Source: JAWKIW01 sp041394145
Lineage (GTDB): Bacteria; Actinomycetota; Acidimicrobiia; Acidimicrobiales; Acidimicrobilacustridaceae
Assembly: GCA_041394145.1 (NCBI GenBank)
Contig: JAWKIW010000008.1
Coordinates: 62,001-126,000 of the forward strand
Direction of reading: 5' to 3'
Length of the DNA: 64,000 nt
Positions 44,503-53,198 of this stretch are shown in pieces (within the stretch, counting starts at the first letter, position 1; each line of letters opens with the position of its first letter). A model generated the notes under the pieces. That model did not search any database. It saw only the letters and a program-made list of their open reading frames with translations, and was not told the DNA's origin. A program made the translations under genes and the position numbers.

Positions 44503-45819
44503 TCAGATCTCGGCCCAGCTGATGGCACCCCGACCGGCCTCCTTGGCGCCGTACAAGGCCCGATCGGCCAGCTCCAGCAGCGGCTCGGCGGAGTCGTGCC
44601 CGAGTGCGGCCCCGATCGAGGCGCCGATCTCGACCACCTCGTCGTGCACGCCGATGGGGTCGCCGACGAGCGCCACGATCCGACCGGCGAGCTCGTGCAG
44701 CTCGTCGGCCGAGCAGCCGGGGCACACGATCCCGAACTCGTCGCCGCCGAGGCGGGCCACCATGTCGGTCGGCCGGACCACCGACTGCAGGCGGCTGGCG
44801 ACCGTGCACAGCACCTCGTCGCCGGCGGCGTGGCCCAGCCGGTCGTTGACCGGCTTGAAGCGGTCGAGGTCGACGTAGAGCACGCCGAGGTCGCGCCGGG
44901 GTCCTTCGGCGTCGAAGGCGGCGACGGCACGGCGGTTGGGCAGCCCGGTCAGGGGGTCCCGGGTCGCGGCCCGCTCGAGGTCGCGGGTCTGGCGGCGCCA
45001 CCGCAGCGTGAGCTCGATGAGCTGCGCCAGCAGGTGCACGGAGTAGGTGTCGAGCTGGACGGACGGGCCGCCCTCGACGCTCCACAGCGTGATCACCGCC
45101 AGGCACTCGTGGCCGGGTCGCACCGGCACGATCCACAGATCGCGCAGGCCGGCGGCGGCGGCCGTCGCCGCCACCTCCTCCGGGAGCCCGGTCCGCCCCT
45201 CGAAGATCAGCTCCTCGCCGGTCGACCGGGCCCGGTCCCACGGTGACCGGTCGTCGGCGTCGATCGCCGGTCCGACGCCGGCGAGGCGCAGATCGAGCGG
45301 ATGGCCCACGACCCTGGTGACGTCGTCCTCGTCGTCGAAGGAGACCACGACGCGCACCAGGGGGTTCCGGTGGTAGAGGAGCTCGAGCATGTCCTCGAGC
45401 ACCTGCTCGGCGCCGTCGCCGGCGAGCAGGCGGTGCAGGAGGTGGCGGAGGATGCGCGAGTCCTGCGTCGGGCGGATGTGCACGGCGAGGCCCTCGGGCG
45501 CCACCGGGTCGCCGACCACCCAGCCGGCGACGTCGCACTCGATCGTCGAGCCGTCGGCGGTCGGCACGTCGTAGGGCGCCGACGACGGCGGCGGGTGGCC
45601 GGCGGCGAGGGCCGCGAGCGCCAGCAGGGCCCGCTCGGCGTCGGCCGACCCGAGCAGGTCGAGGGCCGACCGCCCGACCAGGTCGGTGGGCGTCCAGCCG
45701 CTGGTGCCGACGGCGTCGGGGGCCCAGGTGATGGTGCCGGCGACATCGAGCACCAGGATGGGATCGCCGGCCCCGGCGAGGATCTGCGCCGCGCTCGCCG
45801 GGTCGAGGTCCTCGGTCAC
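44503..45819 (-). CDS. PAS-GGDEF diguanylate cyclase
   Basis: 438 residues. N-terminal PAS (VLDVAGTITWAPDAVGTSGW), a middle GAF-like region (VVVSFDDEDDVTRVVGHPLD ... LWIVPVRPGHECLAVITLWS), and a GGDEF domain with intact GGDEF at 358-362 and the inhibitory RxxD site (RPTD, 349-352). DRDPLTGLPNRRAV and YVDLDRFKPVNDRLGH complete the cyclase core. No transmembrane helices, so a cytoplasmic c-di-GMP synthase with product inhibition. GTG start at 45819. A second, partial GGDEF gene closes the window. Confidence 0.92.
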   Translation of the reverse strand: MTEDLDPASAAQILAGAGDPILVLDVAGTITWAPDAVGTSGWTPTDLVGRSALDLLGSADAERALLALAALAAGHPPPSSAPYDVPTADGSTIECDVAGWVVGDPVAPEGLAVHIRPTQDSRILRHLLHRLLAGDGAEQVLEDMLELLYHRNPLVRVVVSFDDEDDVTRVVGHPLDLRLAGVGPAIDADDRSPWDRARSTGEELIFEGRTGLPEEVAATAAAAGLRDLWIVPVRPGHECLAVITLWSVEGGPSVQLDTYSVHLLAQLIELTLRWRRQTRDLERAATRDPLTGLPNRRAVAAFDAEGPRRDLGVLYVDLDRFKPVNDRLGHAAGDEVLCTVASRLQSVVRPTDMVARLGGDEFGIVCPGCSADELHELAGRIVALVGDPIGVHDEVVEIGASIGAALGHDSAEPLLELADRALYGAKEAGRGAISWAEI

Positions 45820-45852
45820 GCCCGCATCATCGCACCGGCAGGCGGCGGCGGG

Positions 45853-46749
45853 TCAGGCGGGGCCGAGGTGGTCGGCGGCCGGCGGCGCCGGCGAGCGACC
45901 CATCGGCACCAGCGAGAGGCCGAGCGTGGCCAGCACGGCGCAGTGCACGGCGCGCGAGCCGAGACCGACGAGGAGCGTGTCCGGCGAGGCCCGGTAGGTC
46001 AGCAGCACCAGCCCGGCGACCGCCACCGTGCCCCAGCCCACGACCCGCCGGACCCGGCCCGGGAGACCGGCGAGCGGCACCGCCGCCAGGCCGAGGACCA
46101 CGAAGACGAGGCCGAGGGCCACCGAGCCGGGGAACAGCGACACGCCGAGCTCGTCGGGGATGTCGTTGCGACCGGTGAACAGGGTCCGGGTGACGTTGTC
46201 GTCGCCGCCGAAGCCGGCCGCCGCGTTGGTCACCGCGCCGACGGCACCGTAGACGGCGACGACGACCCCGAGCGCCCGCGCGGAGTGGGGGCGGTCGCTC
46301 GGAGCGAGCGTGAGCACCGCCAGGCTCAGCCCGAGCATGAGGAGGTAGGCCCAGTACCACTCCCCCGGGGCGTTGGCGACGGCGAGCCCGATGCCGACCG
46401 ACAGGCCGGCGCTGACGAGCGCGGCGGTGCGCACGAACCGCCCGCTGAGCAGCAGCACCGCCACGCCGACCTCGACCACCAGCGTGATCCACCCGACGAC
46501 GGCGATGTTCGGCAGGGCGACGTGCTCGAAGAACCAGCCCGACCCCGGCGCCACCGGATGGTCGGCGCCGGCCTGCAGGAAGCCCCGCAGGGCACCGAAG
46601 TCGGTGGGCACCTTCCAGTTGACGTTCGCCAGCCACAGCAGGCCGAGCACCCACCGCACCGTCGGCGGCCCGAACCGGGCCGTCCAGCGGTCGACGCCCG
46701 CCGCGACGGTGCCGGGTGCGGTCTCGAGCGGGCTCCCACCGGTCGTCAT
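45853..46749 (-). CDS. DoxX-like integral membrane protein
   Basis: 298 residues from ATG 46749. Starts RWTARFGPPTVRWVLGLLWL, ANVNWKVPTDFGALRGFLQA, the N-terminal pattern of DoxX/DoxD-like membrane proteins, followed by about seven helices. Some relatives are thiosulfate:quinone oxidoreductase small subunits, but most actinobacterial members are uncharacterised. Divergent from the glycosyltransferase operon with a 72-base gap that may hold both promoters. Confidence 0.75.
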   Translation of the reverse strand: MTTGGSPLETAPGTVAAGVDRWTARFGPPTVRWVLGLLWLANVNWKVPTDFGALRGFLQAGADHPVAPGSGWFFEHVALPNIAVVGWITLVVEVGVAVLLLSGRFVRTAALVSAGLSVGIGLAVANAPGEWYWAYLLMLGLSLAVLTLAPSDRPHSARALGVVVAVYGAVGAVTNAAAGFGGDDNVTRTLFTGRNDIPDELGVSLFPGSVALGLVFVVLGLAAVPLAGLPGRVRRVVGWGTVAVAGLVLLTYRASPDTLLVGLGSRAVHCAVLATLGLSLVPMGRSPAPPAADHLGPA

Positions 46750-46821
46750 GGACCCATCTTCGTCCTGGGTCGGTCCCCACCGGCGACGTTTCGCGATTGT
46801 TGCGATCCTGCTGTCGGTTCG

Positions 46822-48195
46822 GTGCGAAACAGCGTGGTGGAATGCACCCCGGTGGTGGAGTGCAGCGCGCCCGAGGAGGCGCCGACGACCGAGGCGACCC
46901 GAGGGTCGAGCACCGCCCGGCTGGCGATCGGCGCCGTCGTCGGGTGGGCGCTGGTGATCGCCGTGGCCCGGGCCTGGGGCGTGCACCTGGAGGCGACCGG
47001 CACCCCCCTGATCCTGTTCACCCCGCCGGTCATCGGTGGCTACCGCGAGGCCCTGCCCGCCGGCCTGCCCCTGGTCGCCGCGCTGGGCATCGGCCTCGCG
47101 CTCGGCCTGCCCCTGGTGGCGACCCGCCTGGCGTGGCGGCCGATGCTGGCCGCCCTCACCGCCGGCGCCGCGCTGTGGTGGCTCGGCCTGGCGCTGGTCG
47201 ACGGCCGGGCCGGCCTGACCCGGGGCCTGTACTACCGGGAGGACTACGCCGACGCCGTGGCCCGGGTCGCCGACGGGCCCGGCGCCTACCTGCGCGACTA
47301 CGTCGCCACCCTGCCCGGCGAACCCATCGCCCTGCGCGGCCACCCGCCCGGGCTGTCGATGCTGTTCGGCCTGTTGCACGCGGCGGGGCTCCGCGGCGAG
47401 GGCTGGGCCGCGGCGGCCGTGCTGCTCGCCGCCCTCTCCACGGTGGCCGCCGTGCTCGTGCTCCTGCGGTGCGTGGCCGGCGAGCCGGTCGCGCGTCGCG
47501 CCGGGCCCTTCCTCGCGCTGGCGCCGGCGGCCACCTGGATCGTGACCTCGACCGATGCGCTGACCATGGCCACCGGGGCGTGGTTCCTCACCCTGCTCGC
47601 CCTGGCCGGCGCCACACCGGCGGCCCGACGCCGATCGAGCGACGTGCTCGCCATCGCCGCCGGCGTGCTGGCCGCCGGCGCCGCGCTGCAGTCCTACGGC
47701 ATGGTGCTGCTGGCCGTGCCCGCCGCCGTCCTCGCCTGGCACCAGCGGCGGTGGCGGCCGCTGCTGCTGGCGGCGCTGGTGGCGGCCGGCCTCGTCGGGC
47801 TCCTCGCCGCCTGGGGCTTCTGGTGGATCGACGGCCTGGCCGCCACCGCCCGCGAGTACCACGAGCTCCCGCTGGAGCGCCCGTACCGGTACTTCGTCGT
47901 GGGCAACCTCGGCGCGTGGGCCCTGGCGCTCGGGCCGGCCACGGCCGCCGGGCTGGTCTGCCTGCGCGACCGTGCCACCTGGGTCGTGGTCGGCGGCGGG
48001 CTCGCCGCTGCCCTGCTCGCCGACCTCAGCGGCCTGTCCGAGGGCGAGGTCGAGCGCATCTGGCTCCCGTTCACGATCCTCGTGCTGCCGGCGGCGGCCT
48101 GTCTGTGGACCTCCCGGCGCGCCGCGTCGGGCTGGCTGGCGGCTCAGGTCGCCAGTGCGGTCGCCTTCACCGCCGTGATCGGAGCGAACTGGTGA
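46822..48195 (+). CDS. polytopic membrane protein, probable GT-C glycosyltransferase-like
   Basis: 457 residues with about eleven hydrophobic helices (RLAIGAVVGWALVIAVARAW, PAGLPLVAALGIGLALGLPL, LLAALSTVAAVLVLLRCVAG and later helices). The first extracytoplasmic loop has YREDYADAVARV and LRGHPPGLSMLFGLLHAAG, reminiscent of GT-C lipid-linked mannosyl/arabinosyltransferases, though no clear DD or DE catalytic motif. GTG 46822 is the first of several GTGs (46834, 46837, 46852, 46855), so the start is uncertain. First gene of the operon; stop overlaps the epimerase GTG. Confidence 0.6.
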   Translation: MRNSVVECTPVVECSAPEEAPTTEATRGSSTARLAIGAVVGWALVIAVARAWGVHLEATGTPLILFTPPVIGGYREALPAGLPLVAALGIGLALGLPLVATRLAWRPMLAALTAGAALWWLGLALVDGRAGLTRGLYYREDYADAVARVADGPGAYLRDYVATLPGEPIALRGHPPGLSMLFGLLHAAGLRGEGWAAAAVLLAALSTVAAVLVLLRCVAGEPVARRAGPFLALAPAATWIVTSTDALTMATGAWFLTLLALAGATPAARRRSSDVLAIAAGVLAAGAALQSYGMVLLAVPAAVLAWHQRRWRPLLLAALVAAGLVGLLAAWGFWWIDGLAATAREYHELPLERPYRYFVVGNLGAWALALGPATAAGLVCLRDRATWVVVGGGLAAALLADLSGLSEGEVERIWLPFTILVLPAAACLWTSRRAASGWLAAQVASAVAFTAVIGANW

Positions 48196-49259
48196 GCCGG
48201 GTCCTGGTGACGGGCGGCGCCGGCTTCATCGGCTCGACGATCGTCGACCAGCTGCTGGCGCGTCAGCACGAGGTGGTGGTGGTCGACAACCTCCACCCGG
48301 TCTCGCACCGCACCCCGCCCGAGTACCTGAGCGACGCGGCCGAGCACCACTGGATCGACGTGCGGGACACCGACGCCCTCGACGCCGCCGTGGCGGGGGT
48401 CGATGCGGTGTGCCACCAGGCGGCCATGGTCGGCCTGGGCGTCGACTTCGACGACGTGGTCGACTACGCGGCCCACAACGACGTCGGCACCGCCTCGCTG
48501 CTGCGGGCCCTGCACCGTCGCCGCTTCCGGGGCCGGCTCGTGCTGGCCAGCTCGATGGTCGTCTACGGCGAGGGTCGCTACCGGTGCGCCACCCACGGGA
48601 TCGTGCGGCCCGGCCGGCGCCGCGACGAGGACCTGGCCGCCGGGCGCTTCGAGCCTCCCTGCCCGACCTGCGCGGCGCCGCTCACCAGTGAGCTGGTGCC
48701 CGAGGACGCGCCCCTCGACCCGCGCAACGTCTACGCCGCCACCAAGCTCCACCAGGAGCACCTGTGCCAGGCGTTCGCCGCCGACCACGGGACGCCGCTG
48801 GTGTCGCTGCGCTACCACAACGTCTACGGGCCGCGGATGCCCCGGGACACGCCCTACGCCGGCGTCGCGGCCATCTTCCGGTCGGCGGCCGAGCGGGGCG
48901 AGGCGCCGCAGGTGTTCGAGGACGGCGGCCAGCGCCGCGACTTCGTGCACGTCGCCGACGTGGCCCGGGCCAACGTGGCGGCCATCGAGGCGCCGACCGA
49001 GGTGCAGGGCCCCTGCAACGTCGCCTCGGGTGATCCCCACACCGTGCTGGAGATGGCCGAGGCGCTCGTGGCCGGCGTCGCCGCCGCCCGGCCCGACGCG
49101 TCGTGCCCGCCCCCCGAGGTGGTCGGCGGGCATCGCCCCGGCGACGTCCGCCACGTCGTGGCCGACCCGTCGCGGGCCGCCGCCCTGCTCGGCTTCCGGG
49201 CCGAGGTCCCCTTCGCCGACGGCATGCGCGCCTTCGCCACGGCGCCGCTGCGGGGGTGA
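48192..49259 (+). CDS. NAD-dependent nucleotide-sugar epimerase/dehydratase
   Basis: 355 residues of the extended SDR family: VSRVLVTGGAGFIGSTIVDQ (NAD loop), ASSMVVYGEGRYR with Ser, and YAATKLHQEH with the Tyr-x3-Lys; VYGPRMPRDTPYAGVAAIFR and GGQRRDFVHVADVARANVAA bind the nucleotide sugar. An insert of about 45 residues contains paired cysteines (CATHG ... EPPCPTCAAPL), a metal knuckle known in this actinobacterial epimerase group. Starts at GTG 48192 overlapping the membrane-protein stop. Makes the sugar donor for the following transferases, by inference. Confidence 0.85.
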   Translation: MSRVLVTGGAGFIGSTIVDQLLARQHEVVVVDNLHPVSHRTPPEYLSDAAEHHWIDVRDTDALDAAVAGVDAVCHQAAMVGLGVDFDDVVDYAAHNDVGTASLLRALHRRRFRGRLVLASSMVVYGEGRYRCATHGIVRPGRRRDEDLAAGRFEPPCPTCAAPLTSELVPEDAPLDPRNVYAATKLHQEHLCQAFAADHGTPLVSLRYHNVYGPRMPRDTPYAGVAAIFRSAAERGEAPQVFEDGGQRRDFVHVADVARANVAAIEAPTEVQGPCNVASGDPHTVLEMAEALVAGVAAARPDASCPPPEVVGGHRPGDVRHVVADPSRAAALLGFRAEVPFADGMRAFATAPLRG

Positions 49260-49263
49260 GACG

Positions 49264-49911
49264 GTGCTGGTGTGCGTGATGGCCAAGGAGCCGCGGCCCG
49301 GGTTCGTCAAGACCCGTCTGTGCCCGCCCTGCACGCCCGAGGAGGCCGCCACCCTGGCCGAGGCCTGCTTGGCCGACACCCTGGCGACCGTCACCGCCAC
49401 GCCGGCGACCCACCGGCTGGTGGCCCTCGACGGGCGGCCGGGGCGGTGGCTGCCCGACGGGCTCGACGTCGTGCCCCAGGTCGGCGGCGACCTGGGGCAC
49501 CGCCTCGACGCCGCCGTCGCCGCCGCCTTCGCCCGCTGCCCCGAGGGCCCCGTCGTCGTCATCGGGATGGACACCCCCCAGGTGCGGCCGGGCGACCTGG
49601 CCGCGGCCGCCGCGGCGCTCGACCCGGCCCACGGCCACGACGCCGCCCTCGGCCCGACCGCCGACGGCGGCTACTGGGTCATCGGCCTGCGCCGGCCGCT
49701 GGCCGGCGCCTTCGACGGCGTGCCCATGAGCACCTCCCACACCGGCGCGGCGCAGCGCCGGCGCCTGGACGAGCTCGGCTGCCGCGTGTGGCTCGCCCCC
49801 GAGCTGGTCGACGTGGACGACATCGCCAGTGCCCGGGTGGTCGCCGCCAGCGCGCCGCAGACCCGGTTCGCCCGTGCCCTGACCGAGCTCGAGGAGGCCA
49901 CCGCACCATGA
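49264..49911 (+). CDS. DUF2064 (TIGR04282-like) nucleotidyl/glycosyltransferase
   Basis: 215 residues with the GT-A-like fold of the DUF2064/TIGR04282 group: MAKEPRPGFVKTRLCPPCTP, PVVVIGMDTPQVRPGDLAAA, ALGPTADGGYWVIGLRRPL, FDGVPMSTSHT. The sequence PTADGGYW plus MDTPQV is the family signature. GTG 49264 sits 4 bases after the epimerase stop. The family is linked to glycolipid and, in some clusters, arsenosugar synthesis, but its reaction is not established. Its stop overlaps the GT2 start (ATGA). Confidence 0.85.
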   Translation: MLVCVMAKEPRPGFVKTRLCPPCTPEEAATLAEACLADTLATVTATPATHRLVALDGRPGRWLPDGLDVVPQVGGDLGHRLDAAVAAAFARCPEGPVVVIGMDTPQVRPGDLAAAAAALDPAHGHDAALGPTADGGYWVIGLRRPLAGAFDGVPMSTSHTGAAQRRRLDELGCRVWLAPELVDVDDIASARVVAASAPQTRFARALTELEEATAP

Positions 49912-50612
49912 GCGGCGGGAACGGTGACGGACCCTCCGGCGGCGACCTCGCGATCGACGTCGTGCTGCCGGTGCTCGACGAGCGCGAGGCGCTGCCGTGG
50001 GTGCTCACCCGGATGCCCGACGGCTGCCGGCCGATCGTGGTCGACAACGGCTCCACCGACGGCTCGGCGGCGATCGCCCGCAGCTTGGGCGCGCTCGTGG
50101 TCGACGAGCCGCGGCGGGGCTTCGGGTCGGCCTGCTTCGCGGGCCTGCAGGCCGCCACCGCCGGGCTGGTCGCGTTCATGGACTGCGACGGCTCGCTCGA
50201 CCCCGCAGTGCTGCCCGCGATGGCGGCGCCGGTGGTCGAGGACCGCGCCGACCTCGTGCTGGGCGCGCGCCACGCCGAGCGCGGTGCCTGGCCCGCGCAC
50301 GCCCGCGTGGCCAACCGCTACCTCGCCCGTCGGCTCCGCCGCCGCTACGGCTGGGCCCTCACCGACCTCGGACCCCAGCGGGTGGCCCGACGGCAGCCGC
50401 TGGTCGACCTCGACCTGCAGGACCGGCGATCGGGTTGGCCGCTCGAGATGCTGGTGCGAGCCGGCCAGCACGGTTGGCGGGTGGCCGAGGTCGTCGTGCC
50501 CTACCGGCGGCGCGACGGCCGATCGAAGGTCACGGGGACGGTGCGCGGCACCGCCCGGGCGGTGCAGGACATGCGACACCAGCTCCACGACCTGGAGCAC
50601 GGACGAGGATGA
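49908..50612 (+). CDS. family 2 glycosyltransferase
   Basis: 234 residues. IDVVLPVLDEREALPWVL, VVDNGSTDGSAAIARSLG, FGSACFAGLQAATAGLVAFM and DCDGSLDPAVLPAM (variant DxD) identify a GT-A, GT2 enzyme; GSKVTG-like RSKVTGTVRGTARAVQDM closes the domain. Soluble, so acts at the cytoplasmic face, probably on a polyprenyl-phosphate or lipid acceptor. Coupled to the DUF2064 gene upstream. Confidence 0.88.
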   Translation: MSGGNGDGPSGGDLAIDVVLPVLDEREALPWVLTRMPDGCRPIVVDNGSTDGSAAIARSLGALVVDEPRRGFGSACFAGLQAATAGLVAFMDCDGSLDPAVLPAMAAPVVEDRADLVLGARHAERGAWPAHARVANRYLARRLRRRYGWALTDLGPQRVARRQPLVDLDLQDRRSGWPLEMLVRAGQHGWRVAEVVVPYRRRDGRSKVTGTVRGTARAVQDMRHQLHDLEHGRG

Positions 50613-50622
50613 GGAGGCACCC

Positions 50623-51213
50623 GTGACCCCGAGGGTCGAGCTGCTGACCGAAGACGAGGCGCCGCTGCTGGCCCGACCCTTCTACGCCGACGGCGACCCG
50701 GGCCCCATCACCGCGTCGCTGGCCCAGGTCCCCGAGCTGGCCGAGGTCGCCCTGCCCTTCCTCGGCGCCGCCCTCGGTCCCAGCTCGATCCCGCTGCGGG
50801 CCAAGGAGCTGGTGATCCTGCGGACCTCGGCGCTGCTGCGGTGCCGGTACTGCGTCGCCTCCCACACGACCGTGGCCCTCGACGCCAGCCTCACCCGTGC
50901 GGAGGTCGAGGCGCTGCGCGACGAGCGGCCGGTCGACGATGCGTTCACCGACCCGAAGGAGCTGGCCCTGCTGGCGTGGACCGACGCCGTCGCCACCGGC
51001 CACGGATCCGTCCGCGACGAGGTCGCCGACCGGCTCGCCGACCACTGGCCCGACCACCACGTGATCGAGCTCACCGTGCTCGTCGGCGCCACGATGCTGC
51101 TCAACCGCTACTGCAGCGCGCTGGGCCTGCCCCCGGCCGAGGAGACGATCGCCCGGCTGGTGGCCGCCGACTACGCGCTCGAGCTGCCCGAGCCGGCCGA
51201 GGAGGCGCCGTGA
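50623..51213 (+). CDS. AhpD-like carboxymuconolactone decarboxylase-family protein
   Basis: 196 residues of the AhpD/CMD fold. The redox motif is RCRYCVASHT, Cys74-x2-Cys77 with His81, the catalytic CxxC-x3-H of alkylhydroperoxidase AhpD. GTG 50623 is preceded by GGAGG. A role as peroxidase or redox partner in a biosynthetic step is suggested by its coupling to the radical SAM gene (stop overlaps GTG 51210) and its placement in a glycosyltransferase operon. Confidence 0.85.
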   Translation: MTPRVELLTEDEAPLLARPFYADGDPGPITASLAQVPELAEVALPFLGAALGPSSIPLRAKELVILRTSALLRCRYCVASHTTVALDASLTRAEVEALRDERPVDDAFTDPKELALLAWTDAVATGHGSVRDEVADRLADHWPDHHVIELTVLVGATMLLNRYCSALGLPPAEETIARLVAADYALELPEPAEEAP

Positions 51214-52043
51214 GCGGCGTCAGGGAGGCCATCGAGTCCGGCGAGCTGCCCGGGCGCGTCTGGCTCTACTCGAACTACCACTGCAACCTCGACTGCCGCT
51301 ACTGCCTGACCGAGTCGGCGCCGGGGGTGCCCAAGCGGGCCCTGCCACCGCACGAGATGCTGCGGATCGCCCAGCAGGCCGCCGCGCTCGGCTTCACCGA
51401 CCTCGGCGTCACCGGCGGCGAGCCCTTCCTGCTCCGCCACCTGCCCGAGACCCTGGCCGCCATGGCCGAGCACCTCCCCACGCTGGTGCTCACCAACGGC
51501 ACCCTGTTCACCGAGACCAGGCTGGCCGCCCTCGACGTCCTCACCGGGGCCGACGTCGCCCTGCAGATCTCCCTGGACGCCCCCGACCCCGACGTCAACG
51601 ACGAGATGCGCGGCCCCGAGAACTTCGCCAAGGTGGTCGCCGCGATCCCCCGCCTCGTGGAGCGGGGCATCCGGGTGCGGATCGCCACCACCGCCGAGCC
51701 CGGTCGCCTGAGCGACGACGACCACGCTCGGCTGTGCGCCCTGCACCGCTCGCTCGGCGTGCCCGACGAGGACCACATCGTGCGCCCGGTGGTGCGGCGC
51801 GGCCGCGCCCTCGACCTCGGGATCGGCGCCGACTTCCTGCCCGAGGAGATCCCCGCCGAGCTGTGCATCACGGTCGACGGCGCGTTCTGGAGCCCGTTCG
51901 GCCCGACGGTGCACGACGGGCGCCTCGACACCGACCTGCTGGTGTCCCGGCGGACCGACCCCCTGGAGGTGCCCGCCGGGCTGCTCCACCGGCTGGTGCA
52001 GGGCCGCCCCCGGGGCGACGACGTCACCATCGGCATCAGGTGA
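51210..52043 (+). CDS. radical SAM protein
   Basis: 277 residues from GTG 51210. The [4Fe-4S]-binding CxxxCxxC is Cys25, Cys29 and Cys32 in SNYHCNLDCRYCLTE; the AdoMet-binding GGEP is in VTGGEPFLLRHLPE. No SPASM-type C-terminal cysteine cluster; only an isolated Cys (AELCITVDGAFW) near residue 225. Last of six overlapping genes. Likely modifies the glycan, lipid or another carrier made by the operon; reaction unknown. Confidence 0.88.
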   Translation: MSGVREAIESGELPGRVWLYSNYHCNLDCRYCLTESAPGVPKRALPPHEMLRIAQQAAALGFTDLGVTGGEPFLLRHLPETLAAMAEHLPTLVLTNGTLFTETRLAALDVLTGADVALQISLDAPDPDVNDEMRGPENFAKVVAAIPRLVERGIRVRIATTAEPGRLSDDDHARLCALHRSLGVPDEDHIVRPVVRRGRALDLGIGADFLPEEIPAELCITVDGAFWSPFGPTVHDGRLDTDLLVSRRTDPLEVPAGLLHRLVQGRPRGDDVTIGIR

Positions 52044-52237
52044 GCGTGACCCACCGACGGCCCGGTTCGGGCCGCCTCATCCCCAGCCCGACGCGCCGGC
52101 CCGGCGGGGCTCTCGATCGGCTCCACGCCCGACGACCTGGTGGCGCACCCGCCATGCCGTTCGGCACTGGTGCCGGCCGACCGCGACGCCGACCCTGGAC
52201 ATGACGCCCCGGACCGCTGACGCCCGAGGAGGCTGCC

Positions 52238-53176
52238 ATGGACCGACACGGCGAACCGATCGACCCTTCCTTGTCTCGACGCACGGTGCTGGCGGGCCTG
52301 GGTGGCGTCGCCGGCGCCGCCGCGGTCGGTGCCTGGCCCACCGACCTCGCCGACGCCGCCCCGGTCGCGGGCGGGCCATCGCTCGTCGCGACGCCGGGGC
52401 TGCGCTACCGGGTGTGGAGCCAGGTGGCGTTCGTCCCCGCCACGCCGGTGACCAGCCGCGCCATCACCGGCTCCGGCGCGTACCCGTCGGGCGTCGACGG
52501 TGAGCTGGCCGCCGACGTGGACCTCGAGGCCGGCTCGGTGATCACCGAGGTCACCGCCGCCATGACGAACGCGTCGGGTGGGGAGACCGGGCTGTACGTG
52601 GTCCGGATGCCCCTGGCCGGCGGCCAGTTCTCCGTCGTCCAGGGCGTGCCCATCCCGACCGGCAGCCCCGCCGTCCAGAAGGCCACGGTCACGGGCAGCC
52701 ACGTGGTCGACGGAGAGGCCGCCTACGCGGCGACGGCCTTCTGTCGGGCCGACGGTTCGATCCGCGTGTTCGGCCTCCGGCTGGGATACGTGCCCGTCGG
52801 CTACGGACTGGTGCCGGTGGCGCCGACGCGGGTGTACGACTCGCGACCGGGCAACCCGCCCCTCAACGTCGTCAAGGGACCGCTGGCCAACGGGACCCGT
52901 CTGGTGAACCTCCTCCTCGGCGTCTCGCTGCCGGTCAAGCCCAAGGGCGTGCTGGTGAACCTGACGGTGGTGAACACCTCGCCGACGGGGTTCCTCGCCA
53001 TGTACCGGGCCGGTACCGCCTGGGCGGGCACGTCGTCGATCAACTGGTCGAGCGCCGGCGAGATCGTGGCCAACACCACCTACACCGACGTCGACGTCGC
53101 CGGTCAGGTCGAGGTGCGGGTCCCGCCGTCGTCGAGCACCGACTTCTTCGTCGACCTCGTCGGGTACTACGTCTGA
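52238..53176 (+). CDS. Tat-exported protein with a 127-residue module
   Basis: 312 residues. N-terminal twin-arginine signal LSRRTVLAGLGGVAGAAAVG. Residues 60-190 are unassigned (ITGSGAYPSGVDGELAADVD ... VFGLRLGYVP). From about 52830 the sequence VAPTRVYDSRPGN, GVLVNLTVVNTSPTGFLAMY, TSSINWSSAGEIVANTTYTD, DFFVDLVGYYV matches the module repeated at the C-terminus of the giant protein at 10204-11309. Secreted, folded before export, presumably with a bound cofactor or fast folding. Function unknown. Ends 22 bases before the GH5 gene. Confidence 0.75.
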   Translation: MDRHGEPIDPSLSRRTVLAGLGGVAGAAAVGAWPTDLADAAPVAGGPSLVATPGLRYRVWSQVAFVPATPVTSRAITGSGAYPSGVDGELAADVDLEAGSVITEVTAAMTNASGGETGLYVVRMPLAGGQFSVVQGVPIPTGSPAVQKATVTGSHVVDGEAAYAATAFCRADGSIRVFGLRLGYVPVGYGLVPVAPTRVYDSRPGNPPLNVVKGPLANGTRLVNLLLGVSLPVKPKGVLVNLTVVNTSPTGFLAMYRAGTAWAGTSSINWSSAGEIVANTTYTDVDVAGQVEVRVPPSSSTDFFVDLVGYYV

Positions 53177-53198
53177 CCGACCCCTAGACTCCCGAGCC

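Noticed and set aside
49264..52043. Arsenosugar biosynthesis cluster
   Set aside because: DUF2064/TIGR04282, a CMD protein and a radical SAM protein do occur in such clusters, but there is no arsenite methyltransferase and the radical SAM lacks the usual ArsS features; only the arsI gene 28 kb away hints at arsenic.
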